From assembly GCA_035578175.1 (NCBI GenBank), contig JAQMRL010000014.1, positions 12,588,274-12,652,273 on the forward strand: 64,000 nucleotides of DNA. Reading direction: 5' to 3'. Of the stretch, positions 1 to 11,177 are shown in pieces. This DNA is from Catonia carolina. Lineage: Eukaryota; Arthropoda; Insecta; Hemiptera; Achilidae. The notes beneath the pieces were generated by a model. The model had not been told where the DNA came from, searched no databases, and saw nothing but the letters and a program-made list of their open reading frames with translations. Within the stretch, counting starts at the first letter, position 1. Every line of letters begins with the position of its first letter. A program made the translations under genes and the position numbers.

Positions 1-740
1 AATTCATTAATATTAATATGGAACAGTGATTGACCAGTTATTCGACACAATTTTTTAAATATTTAAATAATAGATAAATGATGCGGAGGCTGGAAGAAGC
101 TTAACCACGTTGCCACGTTCTTTTTTCTAGCTGCTAGTCGTCTTTTAATGTAAAAATCAACTGCTTATTGACAATGAACAGTGAGACCTTTTCTATTATA
201 GCAAATCATTTATCTATTATTTAAATATTTAAAAAATTCTGCCAAATCACTGTTCCATAAAAATATTAACGAATTTGTATTCATTTTTTTATACACTGAA
301 TTTTTGAAATTTCCAAATTTATTAGCAGTTACAGAGTTAACAGGGGTTCAGAATAACTAATAACTCAAAATTTAAATAAGCTACACGTCTAAAATTTCAT
401 ACAAGTTTAATAAACTTGTATGAAATTTTAGACCGATGTATTCGAGATTTCGCCAGAATATAATATATTCTGGCGAAATCTCGAATACATCGGTTGAGCG
501 GTGTTTGAGTTACAAGCCTCTAAATGTATCCGATCTGTTGTAGCAACAAAAAAACCAGCTCTTTTTTCTTTTCATCCTGATATTGCAATATTAAAAAATG
601 CTAAAAATATAAAACTAACATGTAACAATGCAGAAATCAGCTACATTTTGGTGTATAGTATGTTAAAATTGAACAAGCAGTTTTGAACAAACAAGACTCC
701 AAACTTGGGTATCTATAATAAAGAAATCGGCAGTAGTTAT
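1..740. repeat. FB1 foldback repeat, partial copy cut by window start
   Basis: The first ~82 bases are the inverted complement of about 205-275, with a 120-base spacer. The stretch from 300 to 740 follows, in diverged form, the right arm of the foldback at 2530-3716 (same order of landmarks: ggggttcagaata, a poly-A plus ccag block, ccaaacttgggt, cggcagtag). It is therefore read as a third FB1 copy whose left part lies outside the window. Two palindromes sit inside: 387-433 (23-bp arms) and 432-494 (31-bp arms), both perfect. Confidence 0.6.
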
Positions 741-1089
741 ATAGTACATATGGAATTACAATTCGCTTTTATCAATTTAACCTTATAACTTGATGTTAAA
801 CAGACCTAAATTAAGGTTCCATAAATCAATAATAATAATGAAAAACAACAGAAAAAAATACAGAAAGTTATATCCTTAACATGTATGTATATCGTACGTA
901 ATTATATTGGTCCATTTACACGCACTTTTTGCGGAACCAATAATCTGCGTAAATGTAGAGATTACTGCACTTTAATTCAGATTATTACACACTCCTCACA
1001 AATTACGATACGTAGCGCTTATTTCTTATTACATAAACTATACAATATTATAATAATTAACTATCAACACAAAACATATAAACTCTGTC
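741..1089. other. AT-rich spacer, nothing recognised
   Basis: Low-GC sequence between two repeats. One small open frame near 885-1124 shows no recognisable motif, no plausible splice structure and AT-driven composition. I see no feature here. Confidence 0.5.
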
Positions 1090-1093
1090 TTAA

Positions 1094-1831
1094 GGGGAGA
1101 CTGTACTTTGTATCTTGCCAATGATAAATTCTCTTTTTACGTACCGTACATTGTTAATAGAATTGGTAAAAAATAAGGAAATGAAACTTTAAACACGTAT
1201 AGTTGTCGTGTGTCTCTAACTACTGACATGTTTTCAATTTAATCTTTTGGACCATAACATTTTTAAAAAAGTAACAAATAACATCAAATTTCTACAGATC
1301 TTTTTGTACGTTTTTTTGCATATTATTAATTTTTGGACCACCTAAAGAAGTCATAAAAATGTCAAAATATGTGGATATACAAGATATTAAACTGGTAAAA
1401 ATTTCAGTATGGTATGTTTATTGGTTTCTGAGAAAAATGTAGGCCTACCTAAGTGTTAAAAATCTAAATTTACAGGAAAAGGCAAAAAGCAAGATGACAC
1501 AAAAATCAAAAACAAAATAGACACAAACAAGTAAATTTCCCATCAGGAGTTGGTTAGAAAGCTGAGCCAACAGCTGAGAATATTAAAAACAGTGATACAG
1601 ATATTTAAAAAAAAACTAAAATTTCCTTTGCCCTAAAACGAACAGAATGAAATTATGAAAAATATTTGTTCTTAGTAACATGATAATTTTTCTGGGTAAA
1701 CCTGATAAAAAAAAACAATTTTTTTGACGGAATTTAATTTTTTTCTGGTAGATCTAGGACTAAACTATTGAAAAATATAAAAAAAACAAATAAAACAAAA
1801 TATTTTAGTAAAACCATCGTGCAATCTCCCC
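1094..1831. mobile_element. TTAA-flanked MITE (piggyBac/Kolobok-like)
   Basis: The 738-bp segment is flanked by TTAA at 1090-1093 and 1832-1835. It begins GGGGAGACTGTAC and ends with the imperfect complement (GTGCAATCTCCCC), giving short terminal inverted repeats. No transposase is visible. TTAA duplications are typical of piggyBac and Kolobok superfamilies; I cannot tell which mobilised it. Confidence 0.6.
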
Positions 1832-1835
1832 TTAA

Positions 1836-2207
1836 ATTTACAACCAATTAACTAAACATTTTATTAATAATACAGTAAAATTCAGTTATAATGAAGTCAG
1901 TTGTAACAAAAATCCGGTAATAATGCATGAAGACGGAAAATTTGGTTGGTTTTATGTGTTATTAACAAATTGTAAAGTCGGATATAACGAAAATGGAATC
2001 CAGTTGTAATGAACGAATCCACCTTCCTTGAAAATTGTTTTGACGATTTTATGATTAAAAATAACAAACAAACGATTACAGGATTTTTTTTTTAATTGCA
2101 TTAAAATTTGTTTTCTTATTTTTTTCATTAATGTCACGTGTATGTGAAGTTTTGTGTTTATTTTTGGGAATCACCTCACTATCGATTTTTGTTCATACTT
2201 TTAAGAG
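1836..2207. other. Non-coding stretch, possible pogo/Tigger-type end
   Basis: Around 1870-2035 the text (acagtaaaattcagttataatg, later cagttgtaatgaacga) resembles the terminal repeat style of Tigger/pogo elements, but a matching opposite end was not found. Otherwise AT-rich and featureless. Confidence 0.2.
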
Positions 2208-2370
2208 ATTTTTTTTTACGTTGATTTAACATCCGTAGAGTCATTAGCGACTACTTTGTGTTTGTCTCTACATTGGTACGTTGGGGAGTTTTAAGTAAAT
2301 TGGAGTATTATCCAGATTGCCTGAGTTAAGATCTACCGGGCATTGACCCTGCGACCTTTTTCACATCTGA
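2208..2370 (-). repeat. SINE family 2, degraded minus-strand copy
   Basis: On the minus strand it carries the tail motif gtagtcgctaatgac seen in the SINE copies at 11178 and 25486, followed by an A-run. The expected tRNA-like head is badly decayed (a gggtcaatgcccgg remnant). Confidence 0.4.
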
Positions 2371-2529
2371 GAATAAAAGTCCATAAATGCATGTTTGTCA
2401 TATACTAAAACCAATTTTTAAAGCTACATTATAATATGTTTAGCAACTTAAATTATTTGTATATGCATGCAATATTATTTAAAATGTTAAATTAAAAAAT
2501 TAATAAAGATTTCATTTGTATAGGAATGA

Positions 2530-3716
2530 AAATTACTACTATCGGTTTCATATTCATAGACACCTGAGTTTGAACCCTTGCATCTCCAAAACTATGAGTC
2601 GGATTCCAACATATTTTACATCAAAATTTAGCTCATTTTATTTTATGTTGACCTATAAAAGTCCTATATTTTTAATGTTGTTTAAAAATTGCCATTCGAG
2701 GTTGGAAGACAAAAAGACCCGGTTTTTGGCTACCGCAACAAATTTTGTGCGTTTAGAGGCATGTACCTCGATAACTATTTGACCAAAAAGTTTGAAATTT
2801 TAACACAACATAGACACTTATATTCTTACAGTGTGTACAAAATTTCAAATTCGTACGTTATTTAAATTTTGATTAATTAACAATATTCTGAACCCTTGCT
2901 ATCTCGGTAACCGCGTGATCGTTCGGCACGGGCAAACTGTAGTTTTATTTAGTATAAAAAACTTAGTACTAATGTGTTAATAACATGAAATACTGATTGG
3001 CCAATGTTGCGTTAGATTTTTTTAAATTTTGAAAAATAGACTGGGTAATGCGGGAGGTGCGCGCTACTATCCATGTTGTCAGTTTGTGTAAGTGACATCC
3101 TGTTGGAATGTCTACCTGAATTGACTATATTATCAATTCAGGTCGACGATCAGATTCAGGCAACATGCATAGTAGCGCCTGCCCCCTGCATTACCGTCTA
3201 TTTTTCAATATTTTAAAAATTCTACCACAACATGGCCAATCAATAATTCATGTTATTAACACATTTGTACTAAGTTTTTTTACACTGAACAGAACGATAG
3301 TTTGCCCATGCCGAACGATTGAGCGGTTACCGAGATAACAAGGGTTCAGAATATTGTTGATAAATCAAAATTTAAAAAACGTACAAATTTGAAATTTCGT
3401 ACACGCTGTAAGAATATAATTGTCTATGTTGTGTTAAAATTTCAAACTTTTCGGTCAAATAGTTATAGAGTTACATGCCTCAAATTTGACGCATGAAATT
3501 TGTTGCGGGTAGCAAAAAAACCAGGTCTTTTTTTGTCTTCCAACATCAATATGGTAATTTTTAAACAACAATAAAAATATAGAACCATTATAGGTCAACG
3601 CAGAATAAAATGAGCTTTATTTTGATGTAAAATATGTTGAAATCCGACTCATAGTTTTGGAGATGAAAGTGTTCAAACTTGGGTGTCTATGATTACGAAA
3701 CCGATAGTAGGGTTGA
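2530..3716. repeat. FB1 foldback element, near-complete palindrome (~1.19 kb)
   Basis: The left arm (ctactatcggtttca, then gtttgaacccttg, cggattccaacatattt, cttgctatctcggtaacc) is repeated in inverted order and orientation in the right arm (ggttaccgagataac, atatgttgaaatccg, gttcaaacttgggtg, gaaaccgatagtag). Arms are roughly 580 bp around a short centre near 3120-3140. No coding region is visible. The same family recurs at 55846-56935 and 1-740. A transcript would fold into a long hairpin. Confidence 0.8.
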
Positions 3717-4236
3717 ATATAGCGCATGGTAAATCTCAGATTTTATGAAAGTCATGCAGAGAGGTTCATATGCCAGTTTGTATAATCGCGCATTGAAGGG
3801 TTGAGTTATATAAGAATATTTTGATAAAATCATTTTAAACCCTAATGTAATTGTAAAATCTGTTGTTAAAAAATTAAATTATGTACAGCCATCAAAATTA
3901 CTATTCATTATTCGCAAGGAATAGCTAGTTAACCTGATTTATTTATAATTGCAAGGTAATTATCAGGTACTTTTGTGACTTTTCTGTTTTTTTGGATTAG
4001 GCTGCCCCAAAACATTATTCGAAGTAGTATTACTGTTATTAATAATGTAAAACTATTCCATTTTATAAGCGCGTAATAATAAAACAGAAATATAACACCC
4101 CATTAAACGACACTCTCTCACAACCTGCAAAATACCGACTCGCACAATGTGCGTACACATGAGCAGCATACACCCAACAACAGTGGTGTATTCCATCCCT
4201 TTGCCACACAAAGGCGTGAAGCCTGAATTTGGTCTA
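3717..4236. other. AT-rich spacer, nothing recognised
   Basis: No open frame with recognisable motifs and no repeat match within the window. It forms the left flank of the mariner insertion. Confidence 0.45.
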
Positions 4237-4238
4237 TA

Positions 4239-5497
4239 CGAGGGTGGTCCCATAACTACCCGGCCTGACCAAGAGATGGCGGTAGTTGTTTGAAAAATAT
4301 CATTGTATTAGAAAGTACACAATCTATAAAGCATATGTTTCAAGTTTGAAGACGCCATGTTGTTTATTATTTATTTGGCAGCTATCAATAATGAACGTTT
4401 TCAGTGAATTTGTGAAAATGGAGAAAATTGGTCATCATTATGTGATACAATACTTTCATTTGAAAGGCCTCAGCCTTAACAATAACTAGCTGAACTAGAT
4501 TCTACTCTGGGTGAGTCTGCTCCTTTGTTTACAACAGTAAAATATTGGGTAGCAGAGTTTAAAAAAGGCCGTACAAGCATCGCAGTGGTCGACCAAATGA
4601 GGTGATAACTCCAGAAATGGTGAAGAAAATCCACAAAGCGATACTGGATGATCGTAAACTGAAAGTGCGCGAGCTAGCAGACATAGTAGGCATTCCAAAA
4701 AGCGCGATACATCGCTTATTATCTGAAAATTTGGACATGAGAAAGCTGTGTGCAAGAAGGGTGCCGCATTGGCTCACACTCGAGCAAAAACAGTGTCGTG
4801 AAGATGTTTCAATTGAGTATTTAGTGAAGTTTCACAGCAACAAAGCAGAATTTTTGCGCAGTTTCATAACCATGGATGAAACATTGGTCCATCACTTCAC
4901 ACCAGAGACAAAGCAACAATCAAAACAATGGACTGAAAAGGGAGAATCGGCTCCGAAGAAGGCGAAGACCGTTCCATCTGCAGGCAAGGGGTCATGGCGT
5001 TGGTTTTTTGGGATGCACACGGGATAATTTTCATTGACTATATTGAAAAAGAAAAAACTATCAACGGCGAGTATTATGCAAATTTATTACAACGTTTGAA
5101 CGAAGAAATTAAGCAAAAACGGCCGCATTTGGCTAAGAAGAAAGTGTTGACTCATCAACAATGCACCAGCTCACAAATCCGTTATTGCAATGGCCAAAAT
5201 TAATGAATTAAAGATTGAATTGCTACCTCATGCACCCTATTCGCCAGATTTAGCCCCCTCGGATTATTTTCTGTTCGTTAACTTAAAAAAATGGCTCAGT
5301 GGTCAAAAATTTTCCAACGATGAAGAAGTGATGTCGGAGCAAGACAGTTCTTATTATAAAAAGGGTATCAAACTTATTGAACATCGCTGGGAAAAGTGTA
5401 TTCAGCTGAAAGGAGATTATGTTGAAAAATAAATATATTCTTTTCTGAAATTTTTGTGTTATCTTTGTTGGGACGGGTACTTTTGGGACTACCCTCG
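4239..5497 (+). mobile_element. mariner element (irritans-like), decayed
   Basis: The ends are imperfect inverted repeats of about 32 bp (CGAGGGTGGTCCCA at left; TGGGACTACCCTCG-type end at right), flanked by TA on both sides, as expected for mariner. Length 1,259 bp is normal for the family. The transposase inside is broken, so the copy is not autonomous. Confidence 0.85.
4602..5432 (+). pseudogene. mariner transposase, frameshifted
   Basis: Three overlapping reading frames (4602-5027, 4994-5203, 5190-5432) together resemble a mariner transposase. The helix-turn-helix stretch includes ELADIVGIPKSAIHRLL. The first catalytic motif reads TMDETLVHH where GDETW is usual. The HDNAPAH motif has become HQQCTSS, losing the second catalytic aspartate. 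YSPDLAPSDYFLF with the third aspartate is kept, and the end is LKGDYVEK. At least two frameshifts separate the parts and the N-terminal region upstream is degraded. This is a dead copy in its own terminal repeats. Confidence 0.85.
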
Positions 5498-5501
5498 TAT
5501 A

Positions 5502-6201
5502 AGAAGTCTATTCACAACCATTTTGAATATTCAATTTAAAAATTGAATATTTCTTGTTAGCATAAAAGCCCAGGTCATTGAATGTGAAAACATCCCCACA
5601 TCTAAAAGTAAACTGTATTCTACCACCAAACCAAATATTACAATATCAAGTAAATCATTTCCTACTAACCCGTATTTTAAAAGAGCCTTCTGTAAATCCG
5701 TAATTACGACTATAAAACCGTAATAATTATGGATGATCCTTAGTAGTTTGCACCTCTATACAGACCATCAAAATTGTGAAAAATATTGTCGTTGATTAAT
5801 AAAGTGCTGGATCATTTTTATTTTAGTGAGGACACGTGGTTTCATTTGGATGGCTTACATGAATAATCAGAACTGTAAAAATATATGATGGTACAAATCG
5901 TCATACTTTCCATGAAATATCATTGTACATACGCAAAATTGTTGTTTCATGTGCGGTTTCCTGCCGCTATATAATTGGGGCGTTATTTTTTTAGAGTGCT
6001 GTTGTTAAAAGTTATTAAATGTAAAATAATGAATTTGTAATACATATATAAATCGATGTGTCATATTTTAACATACGTTTGCGTCTTTAATAAAAAAAAA
6101 AACACCCGTTATTTTAAATTTATATAAAAATTAGATAATTGATGTAAAATATACAGATGTATAAAAATTAACAATTGATTGATACCTACAGATTAATATG
6201 A
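5502..6201. other. Spacer downstream of the F-box gene
   Basis: AT-rich and non-coding. On the minus strand it contains the 3' flank of the F-box gene; an ATTAAA-type poly(A) hexamer lies about 125 bases after the stop (near 6077-6082). Nothing else recognised. Confidence 0.4.
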
Positions 6202-7626
6202 TTAATAAAAACCTATAACTTTAGCTTCTCTATTATCTTTATCGACAGCGATAATTCTAGTGTCATCAAAATAAACAGTCGAACAATCGATGTTCACGCA
6301 CGGTGTGTACAATTTGATACCTTTCTCCCAATCCCATAATTCAATGGATTCAGTCGTAACTAGAAGCAATATGGTGTCACCAATACTAAACATTCTATGA
6401 ACAGAACACGTCAGATTGAATTCACTTCGTAAATGCATTGGATCGTTTAAACCAACAATTTTAATCGAATAACCTTGCAAATAAAATAACAGATCGTTCA
6501 ATATAAACGCTTCTGGTTGTTCTAAATTCACACCCCAATTTTCTTGTAAATCTTGAGTGCCTTGCCAAATACATTTGTACCGATCCGGCGGATCTTTATC
6601 CAAATTACGTTCTAATATTTTTACCGAATTGATATCGTGTTGCACTGTCGTCGCGATAACGACTAGATATTTATCGTTCGATAGAACTCGTCGAACACTG
6701 TTCGAAAAAAAATCGACGAATGTTGATTTTTCGTTTATTAACGAATATTCAAACAACTGATGATTATTTGCGGCTTGTTTCGATTCCGTCGAGAATGTTA
6801 TGTCATGTTTATATAGATTTATATACGTAAAGTAGTTACCATCGATTGGACATTGTATGAAATTAATTATTTGATAACTTTTTCGACACCAGACGTACAT
6901 GTAACATAATTTATCACCAGCAACGATATAATCCTCGTTCATATCGATAAAGAAATTCTGTTTCTCTCTCGATTTCATTAATTCTAAATTACTCCTAGTT
7001 AAAATACAATCGTCGGGAACGATTTTAAACGATTTCGTATGTTTCGTTGAAAAATCATTGTCGAAAAATGCTAATTTTAATTTGTTATCGTGAATATATG
7101 CGATTAAATGTCCATGACAAGCGATAATATCAATCGGTTTTCTTGTTGTTTCCAATAAACAAACCGTTTTCGGTTTACCGTCTAATCTAACCATACTTAA
7201 TTCATTATACGTTACGATCGGAAAATAAAGTCTTTCTGTCGGTTCCGTCGAAACGAACGTCAACGATTTCGGTCCTTTAACATTTTTCGCAAACCAATGT
7301 GCGACATAACGGCCGCGGCGTCGGTTGTACTTCAAAAATTTCTGTTGACAATAATATAACTTCCATTCGCATATTGGTACCAATCGTTCCGAGTTATTCG
7401 GTATGTACAATTGGCGATTTAAATTTATAAAATTTGACTGTACACCTGCATACTTGAACGGATCGGTCCAACTTAAATTTAAACAGATACGACTCCAATG
7501 TTTATTGTTGTTTGCTGCTTCCCTCCACCTTACCGATACAGTGGAACAGGTCACCAAGTCTTTCACACTTAACAACGCAAATATGTCTTCAACAATCTCC
7601 ACAGGTAAAACTCTCACCAAATCCAT
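6202..7626 (-). CDS. F-box domain protein with propeller-like C-terminal region
   Basis: A 474-residue open frame uninterrupted by stops. Residues ~5-48 form a clear F-box (LPVEIVEDIFALLSVKDL, then TVSVRWREAANNNKHW), the motif that binds Skp1 in SCF ubiquitin ligases. The rest has no zinc or enzyme motif. It contains beta-rich segments such as SIELWDWEKG and DDTRIIAVDKDN, which look like WD/kelch-style blades and could be the substrate-recruiting part; that is inference. I chose the ATG at 7624-7626 rather than the upstream one at 7677. The sequence just before it on the minus strand (gttttgtttcag) is a strong splice acceptor, so a 5' UTR intron probably ends at 7643 and the extra 17 residues would be intronic. 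The coding part is a single exon, unusual beside its intron-rich neighbour. The substrate is unknown. Confidence 0.85.
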   Translation of the reverse strand: MDLVRVLPVEIVEDIFALLSVKDLVTCSTVSVRWREAANNNKHWSRICLNLSWTDPFKYAGVQSNFINLNRQLYIPNNSERLVPICEWKLYYCQQKFLKYNRRRGRYVAHWFAKNVKGPKSLTFVSTEPTERLYFPIVTYNELSMVRLDGKPKTVCLLETTRKPIDIIACHGHLIAYIHDNKLKLAFFDNDFSTKHTKSFKIVPDDCILTRSNLELMKSREKQNFFIDMNEDYIVAGDKLCYMYVWCRKSYQIINFIQCPIDGNYFTYINLYKHDITFSTESKQAANNHQLFEYSLINEKSTFVDFFSNSVRRVLSNDKYLVVIATTVQHDINSVKILERNLDKDPPDRYKCIWQGTQDLQENWGVNLEQPEAFILNDLLFYLQGYSIKIVGLNDPMHLRSEFNLTCSVHRMFSIGDTILLLVTTESIELWDWEKGIKLYTPCVNIDCSTVYFDDTRIIAVDKDNREAKVIGFY

Positions 7627-7642
7627 GTCAACAGCTACATCT

Positions 7643-7655
7643 CTGAAACAAAACA
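7643..7655 (-). promoter_or_regulatory. Predicted splice acceptor in F-box gene 5' UTR
   Basis: The minus-strand polypyrimidine tract and AG (gttttgtttcag) lie 17 bases before the chosen ATG. It implies an upstream non-coding exon that I could not locate. Confidence 0.45.
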
Positions 7656-7705
7656 TGGCATAAATTAATTGGTGCAAATTTTCTCAATGTCCAAAATACT
7701 AATAT

Positions 7706-7889
7706 AAAAATCTAGTGTGAAATACTCACATGACACTCTCCTGTCAATGTAAAAAATGAAACATATAACCTACGTTTTATCATGAGTGAATGACGCAAAA
7801 TAAAAATCAACCTTTGTTCAACTTAAAAATATGATAAACTAAGCTCTGCAGAAAAAATTCATGAAACAAAAGTAGTAATTTTTTTATTT
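7706..7889 (+). repeat. RepA fragment (5' end only)
   Basis: Starts with the RepA 5' signature (aaaaatctagtgtgaaata, cactctcctgtcaatg) and continues to the ctaagctctgcagaaaa block, then stops at the SINE-X copy. Confidence 0.65.
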
Positions 7890-8295
7890 CCCATTGTTGT
7901 TATTTAGGTAATCAGTGGAAAGGCTGGTTTGAACCTCTAGAGGCTTAAGTAAGTAAAACGAGGAGTGAGGAGGTTTACCAATGCCTTTCTCACGGAGTGG
8001 AAAAGTATACTTATTATCAGAATGCAAGGTCTTTCGAAAAGCATCAACTTCCCACTCAGCAAATGACACCTTCACTTCATTCACCACAGGGTCTGGCTGT
8101 ATAATGAAATTCATTACTCTCAGAGGAGATAACTGTACTAGTGTCTTTTACACCTCTACCTCTTCTGTTCTTTAACGCTTCATTCATACAATTGGCTGAC
8201 CATGTGATAAGAAAAAGAACTACGTTTTGTTGCCCTGGAACAAGCAGATCAAGTGCAAATAATTTAACACTCCACCCGCCTGTTATGGGCAAAAT
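7890..8295 (+). repeat. SINE-X repeat copy
   Basis: A ~400-bp dispersed unit with the landmarks ttgttgttatttaggt, ggctggtttgaacctct, gggtctggctgtataatg, ctcagaggagataactg, cacctctacctcttctg, tgttatgggc. It is shared with copies at 11716, 27011, 27811 and 47832. The segment ggtttgaacc resembles a pol III B box, but no clear A box is seen, so SINE is a working label. Open frames across it on both strands are shadows. Confidence 0.7.
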
Positions 8296-8379
8296 TTTAG
8301 AGTCTATTAAGTTTGGTGAGCTTTCTTCGGCTTGCACCAAGAATGGGTATGGTCCCAAGCTATCAATCGTTCTATTATT

Positions 8380-8650
8380 TTGGCATTTATTTAAACACCC
8401 AAAGTTCATGTATGCAAGAACTGGCTTGCATCGCGGCACTTTGATGACGACGAACTTCAAAATGTCGTGAAAGATTGGCTACATGCCTAGGGGGCTGAAA
8501 TTTATGAAACATGATGCTTAAATTTTAATGGTGACTATGTTGAAAAATAGTAAAAAGATGTATTTTTAAGATGGATAATAATAAAATATTTTATCTAAGT
8601 TTTTTTTATTTACATCCAAACAGAGGTTGTTACTTTCTGAACTGCTCTCA
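8380..8650 (+). pseudogene. mariner 3'-end fragment
   Basis: Conceptual translation in shifting frames gives the mariner tail pattern (ttatttaaacacc, then a gatgacgacgaacttcaaaatg block, then ggtgactatgttgaaaaatag). It is followed by a degraded terminal repeat (cagaggttgttactttctg) similar to the end of the palindromic mariner at 12229-12987. The 5' two thirds are missing. Confidence 0.5.
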
Positions 8651-9530
8651 TGGATTACAAAGTCATTGTAGCCATTAATGACCAAGGAAGTTGACCTAAC
8701 TTCAAAATAAAAAAATCCTTTTCATGAGACAATGTGTCCCATGAAAGGAATTTTGAATGACACTATTTTTGTTTCCAAAATCCAACTTTGATTTCTTGAC
8801 TTTTCCAGTCGAAACCAGGACTTCAAACCCAATTTAGGCCCACTAACTTTTTGTGTAAATTACGAATCCGAAAACTGTTAGTTGCTATCTCTTGTAGTTT
8901 CTGACTTTGAATTTTTGACTTTCAGTTTTGGGCCACTTCCAGTCGAAACCAGAATTTTAAATACAAATGATTTCTGTATCTACTTCTTAATAGGGATTTA
9001 ATAACTCTATTTTTGTTTCCGAATTCAGACAGTGATTTCTTGACTTACCAAAACTTTTCTTTAAACCAAATTGAAACCAAATTGAACAAATTGAAATTAA
9101 AGTGATTTCTTGAAACCAAAACTTCAACACACCCAACCCAGGCCCAGAAACTTTTTGTGAACGTAACAAATCTGATAAATGTTTGTTGCTATCTCTTGTA
9201 GATTCTGACTTTCGGTTTTGGGCCACTTCTGGTCAAAACCGGAACTTCAAACCCAATGATTTCTGAATCTACTCTTTTAAAGAAATTAAAGAACACTATT
9301 TTCATTTCATAATTCCAACTTTGATTTCTTGACTTTTCCAGTCGAAACAAAAACTTGAAACCCAATCCAGGCCTACTAATGTTTTGTAGAGATTGTGAAT
9401 CCAAAAACCGTTTGCTGCTATTTCTTCTAGTTTCTGATTTTGATTACTTGATTTCCGGTTTTGGGCCGCTTTAAGTCGAAACCAGGACTTCAAACACATT
9501 CTTTATCTACTCTTTAAGAGGAATTATAAC

Positions 9531-10480
9531 GGGTGATTCAAAAAGAGCGCCGGATTTTAAACGGCTGGTAAATTTTTGTTTATCGGTTGGCAACATTGTT
9601 AGACCTCATTTCTATTTCGGAGAACATTCCGATTGACGATTCAGTTGTAGTTTCTCTTGTTCGCAGTGTAGCACTCTCGCAGTCTGTGTCTAACCATGGA
9701 GAAGTTTACTGTTGCACAACGAGTGTTAATCGTCAAAACATTTTACCAGAGTGGAGAGAGTTATGCGGCTACTGTCAGGCGACTTCGTGGTACTCTAGGA
9801 CGTAATGAAGCACCGAATGAATCAACAGTTCACAGGCTCATGAAAAAGTTTTTTGAGACGGGTTCAACAGTCGACCTTAAAAGTTCTGGACATCGTCGTT
9901 CTGGCCGAACTGAGCAGAACGTTGCGTTGGTTAGTGACAGTGTGGCTGTTAGTCCAGCAAAATCAATACGTCGCCGTTCTCAACAATTGGGTTTACGATG
10001 TTCTTCTGTACGGAGAATTCTTCGGTACGATCTCCAATATCACCCGTATAAAGTTCAGTTGCTGCACGAGAAACAATGTTGTTGCTCCGTGAACGGTTCC
10101 AGGATTGCATCATTTCTCGTAATTCCGACCATCAATGGCCACCAAGGTCGTGTGACTTGACGCCTTGTGACTTTCATCTTTGGGGTCATCTGAAGTCATT
10201 GGTGTATGCCAATAAACCCCGAAACATCAATGACTTGAAGGAGGAAATTCAACGGGTTATCGGGCAAATGGAAGTCGAAACTTGTCGTGCAGTAATATCC
10301 AATTTCATGGACAGAGTTGATGCGTGCCAGCGCAGTAGAGGAGGACACATGCATGACATCATTTTTCATACATGAAATCGGAAGGTAAGATGAACTTGTT
10401 GATGTATTTATTTTCAGTTTTTCAATAAAATAAATCTCTTAATTTGATATATCAAAACCGGCGCTCTTTTTGAATCACCC
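9531..10480 (+). mobile_element. Tc1/mariner-superfamily element with internal deletion
   Basis: Inverted repeats of about 23 bp at both ends (GGGTGATTCAAAAAGAGC and complement), TA-rich flanks, inserted in the tandem array. Length 950 bp is short because the middle of the transposase gene has been lost. Confidence 0.85.
9696..10372 (+). pseudogene. Transposase remnant (DUF4817-type, Tc1/mariner superfamily)
   Basis: The N-terminal part (9696 to about 10065) has the typical DNA-binding start EKFTVAQRVLIVKTFYQSG, GRNEAPNESTVHRLMKKF and a GHRRSGRTEQN linker. The C-terminal part (10076-10372) has PPRSCDLTPCDFHLWGHLKS, carrying what would be the last catalytic aspartate, then a helical tail. The central catalytic region, with the first two acidic residues, is missing, and the two halves lie in different frames. 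The remnant is inactive. Confidence 0.8.
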
Positions 10481-10775
10481 TATATAAAACTATTTTCATT
10501 TCCAAATTCCGACTTTGATTTCTTGACTTTCGGTTGAAACCAGAATTTCAAATCCAATCCAGGCCCACTAACTTTTTGTGAAGGTTGCAAAATCTGAAAA
10601 CCGTTTGTTACTACCTCTTGTATTTTCTAACTTAAGTTTTTTTGACTTTCAGTTATGGGCCACTTCCGGTCGAAACCGGAACTTCAAACTCAATTCAGTC
10701 CCACTAAATTTTTGTGTAGATTACGAATCCGAAAACCGTTTGTTGCTATCACTTGTAGTTTCTGATACCTGGGTG

Positions 10776-11177
10776 TGATGGATGGGCAGACAAAGGAAAA
10801 TGATAGATGACAATTTAAAAAACTGAACATTTCAAAGTTAAAATCAATACGACTAAAAACAAACAGTAATTAAAGATGTTAAATAAAAAAATCACAAAAA
10901 TTAATAAAAGTAAACGTTAATTATCAAAAACAAATATTTATAAATGTATTGACAAATAATAATAATAATAATAATAATGGTAAAATATTACCAACATAGT
11001 AAACACCTTGTTTGTGTTGTTTGCACAGACCATACTATTTAACTACCATTAAAATAATGAAAAAAAAACATTAAAAGGAAAACAAGTAATAAAAGTTAAT
11101 GCAAAAATAATATCGCACGTAAAGAGAATTTAAAAATAAATATACAAACAGGTTGTAACAAAAGTAAGAAGGTCGCT
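10776..11177. other. AT-rich spacer with (AAT)n microsatellite
   Basis: A short AAT tandem run lies at about 10955-10978. The rest is low-complexity A-rich sequence with no gene. Confidence 0.5.

Larger units (their letters stand above)
8763..10775. repeat. Tandem repeat array (~244-290 bp unit) split by a transposon
   Basis: Units start at 8763, 9007, 9296 and 10490 with ctattttcatttcc or ctatttttgtttcc, tttgatttcttgac, then gtcgaaaccaggacttcaaa, ggcccactaa, ttttgtg, ccgtttgttgctatct, ttttgggccac. The gtcgaaacc block recurs within a unit. The third and fourth units are split by the element at 9531-10480; joining the flanks restores the ~244-bp period. Non-coding. Confidence 0.75.

Noticed and set aside
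8077..8470. Open frames on both strands (109 and 127 codons)
   Set aside because: They coincide with SINE-X plus a mariner remnant; other SINE-X copies do not keep these frames.
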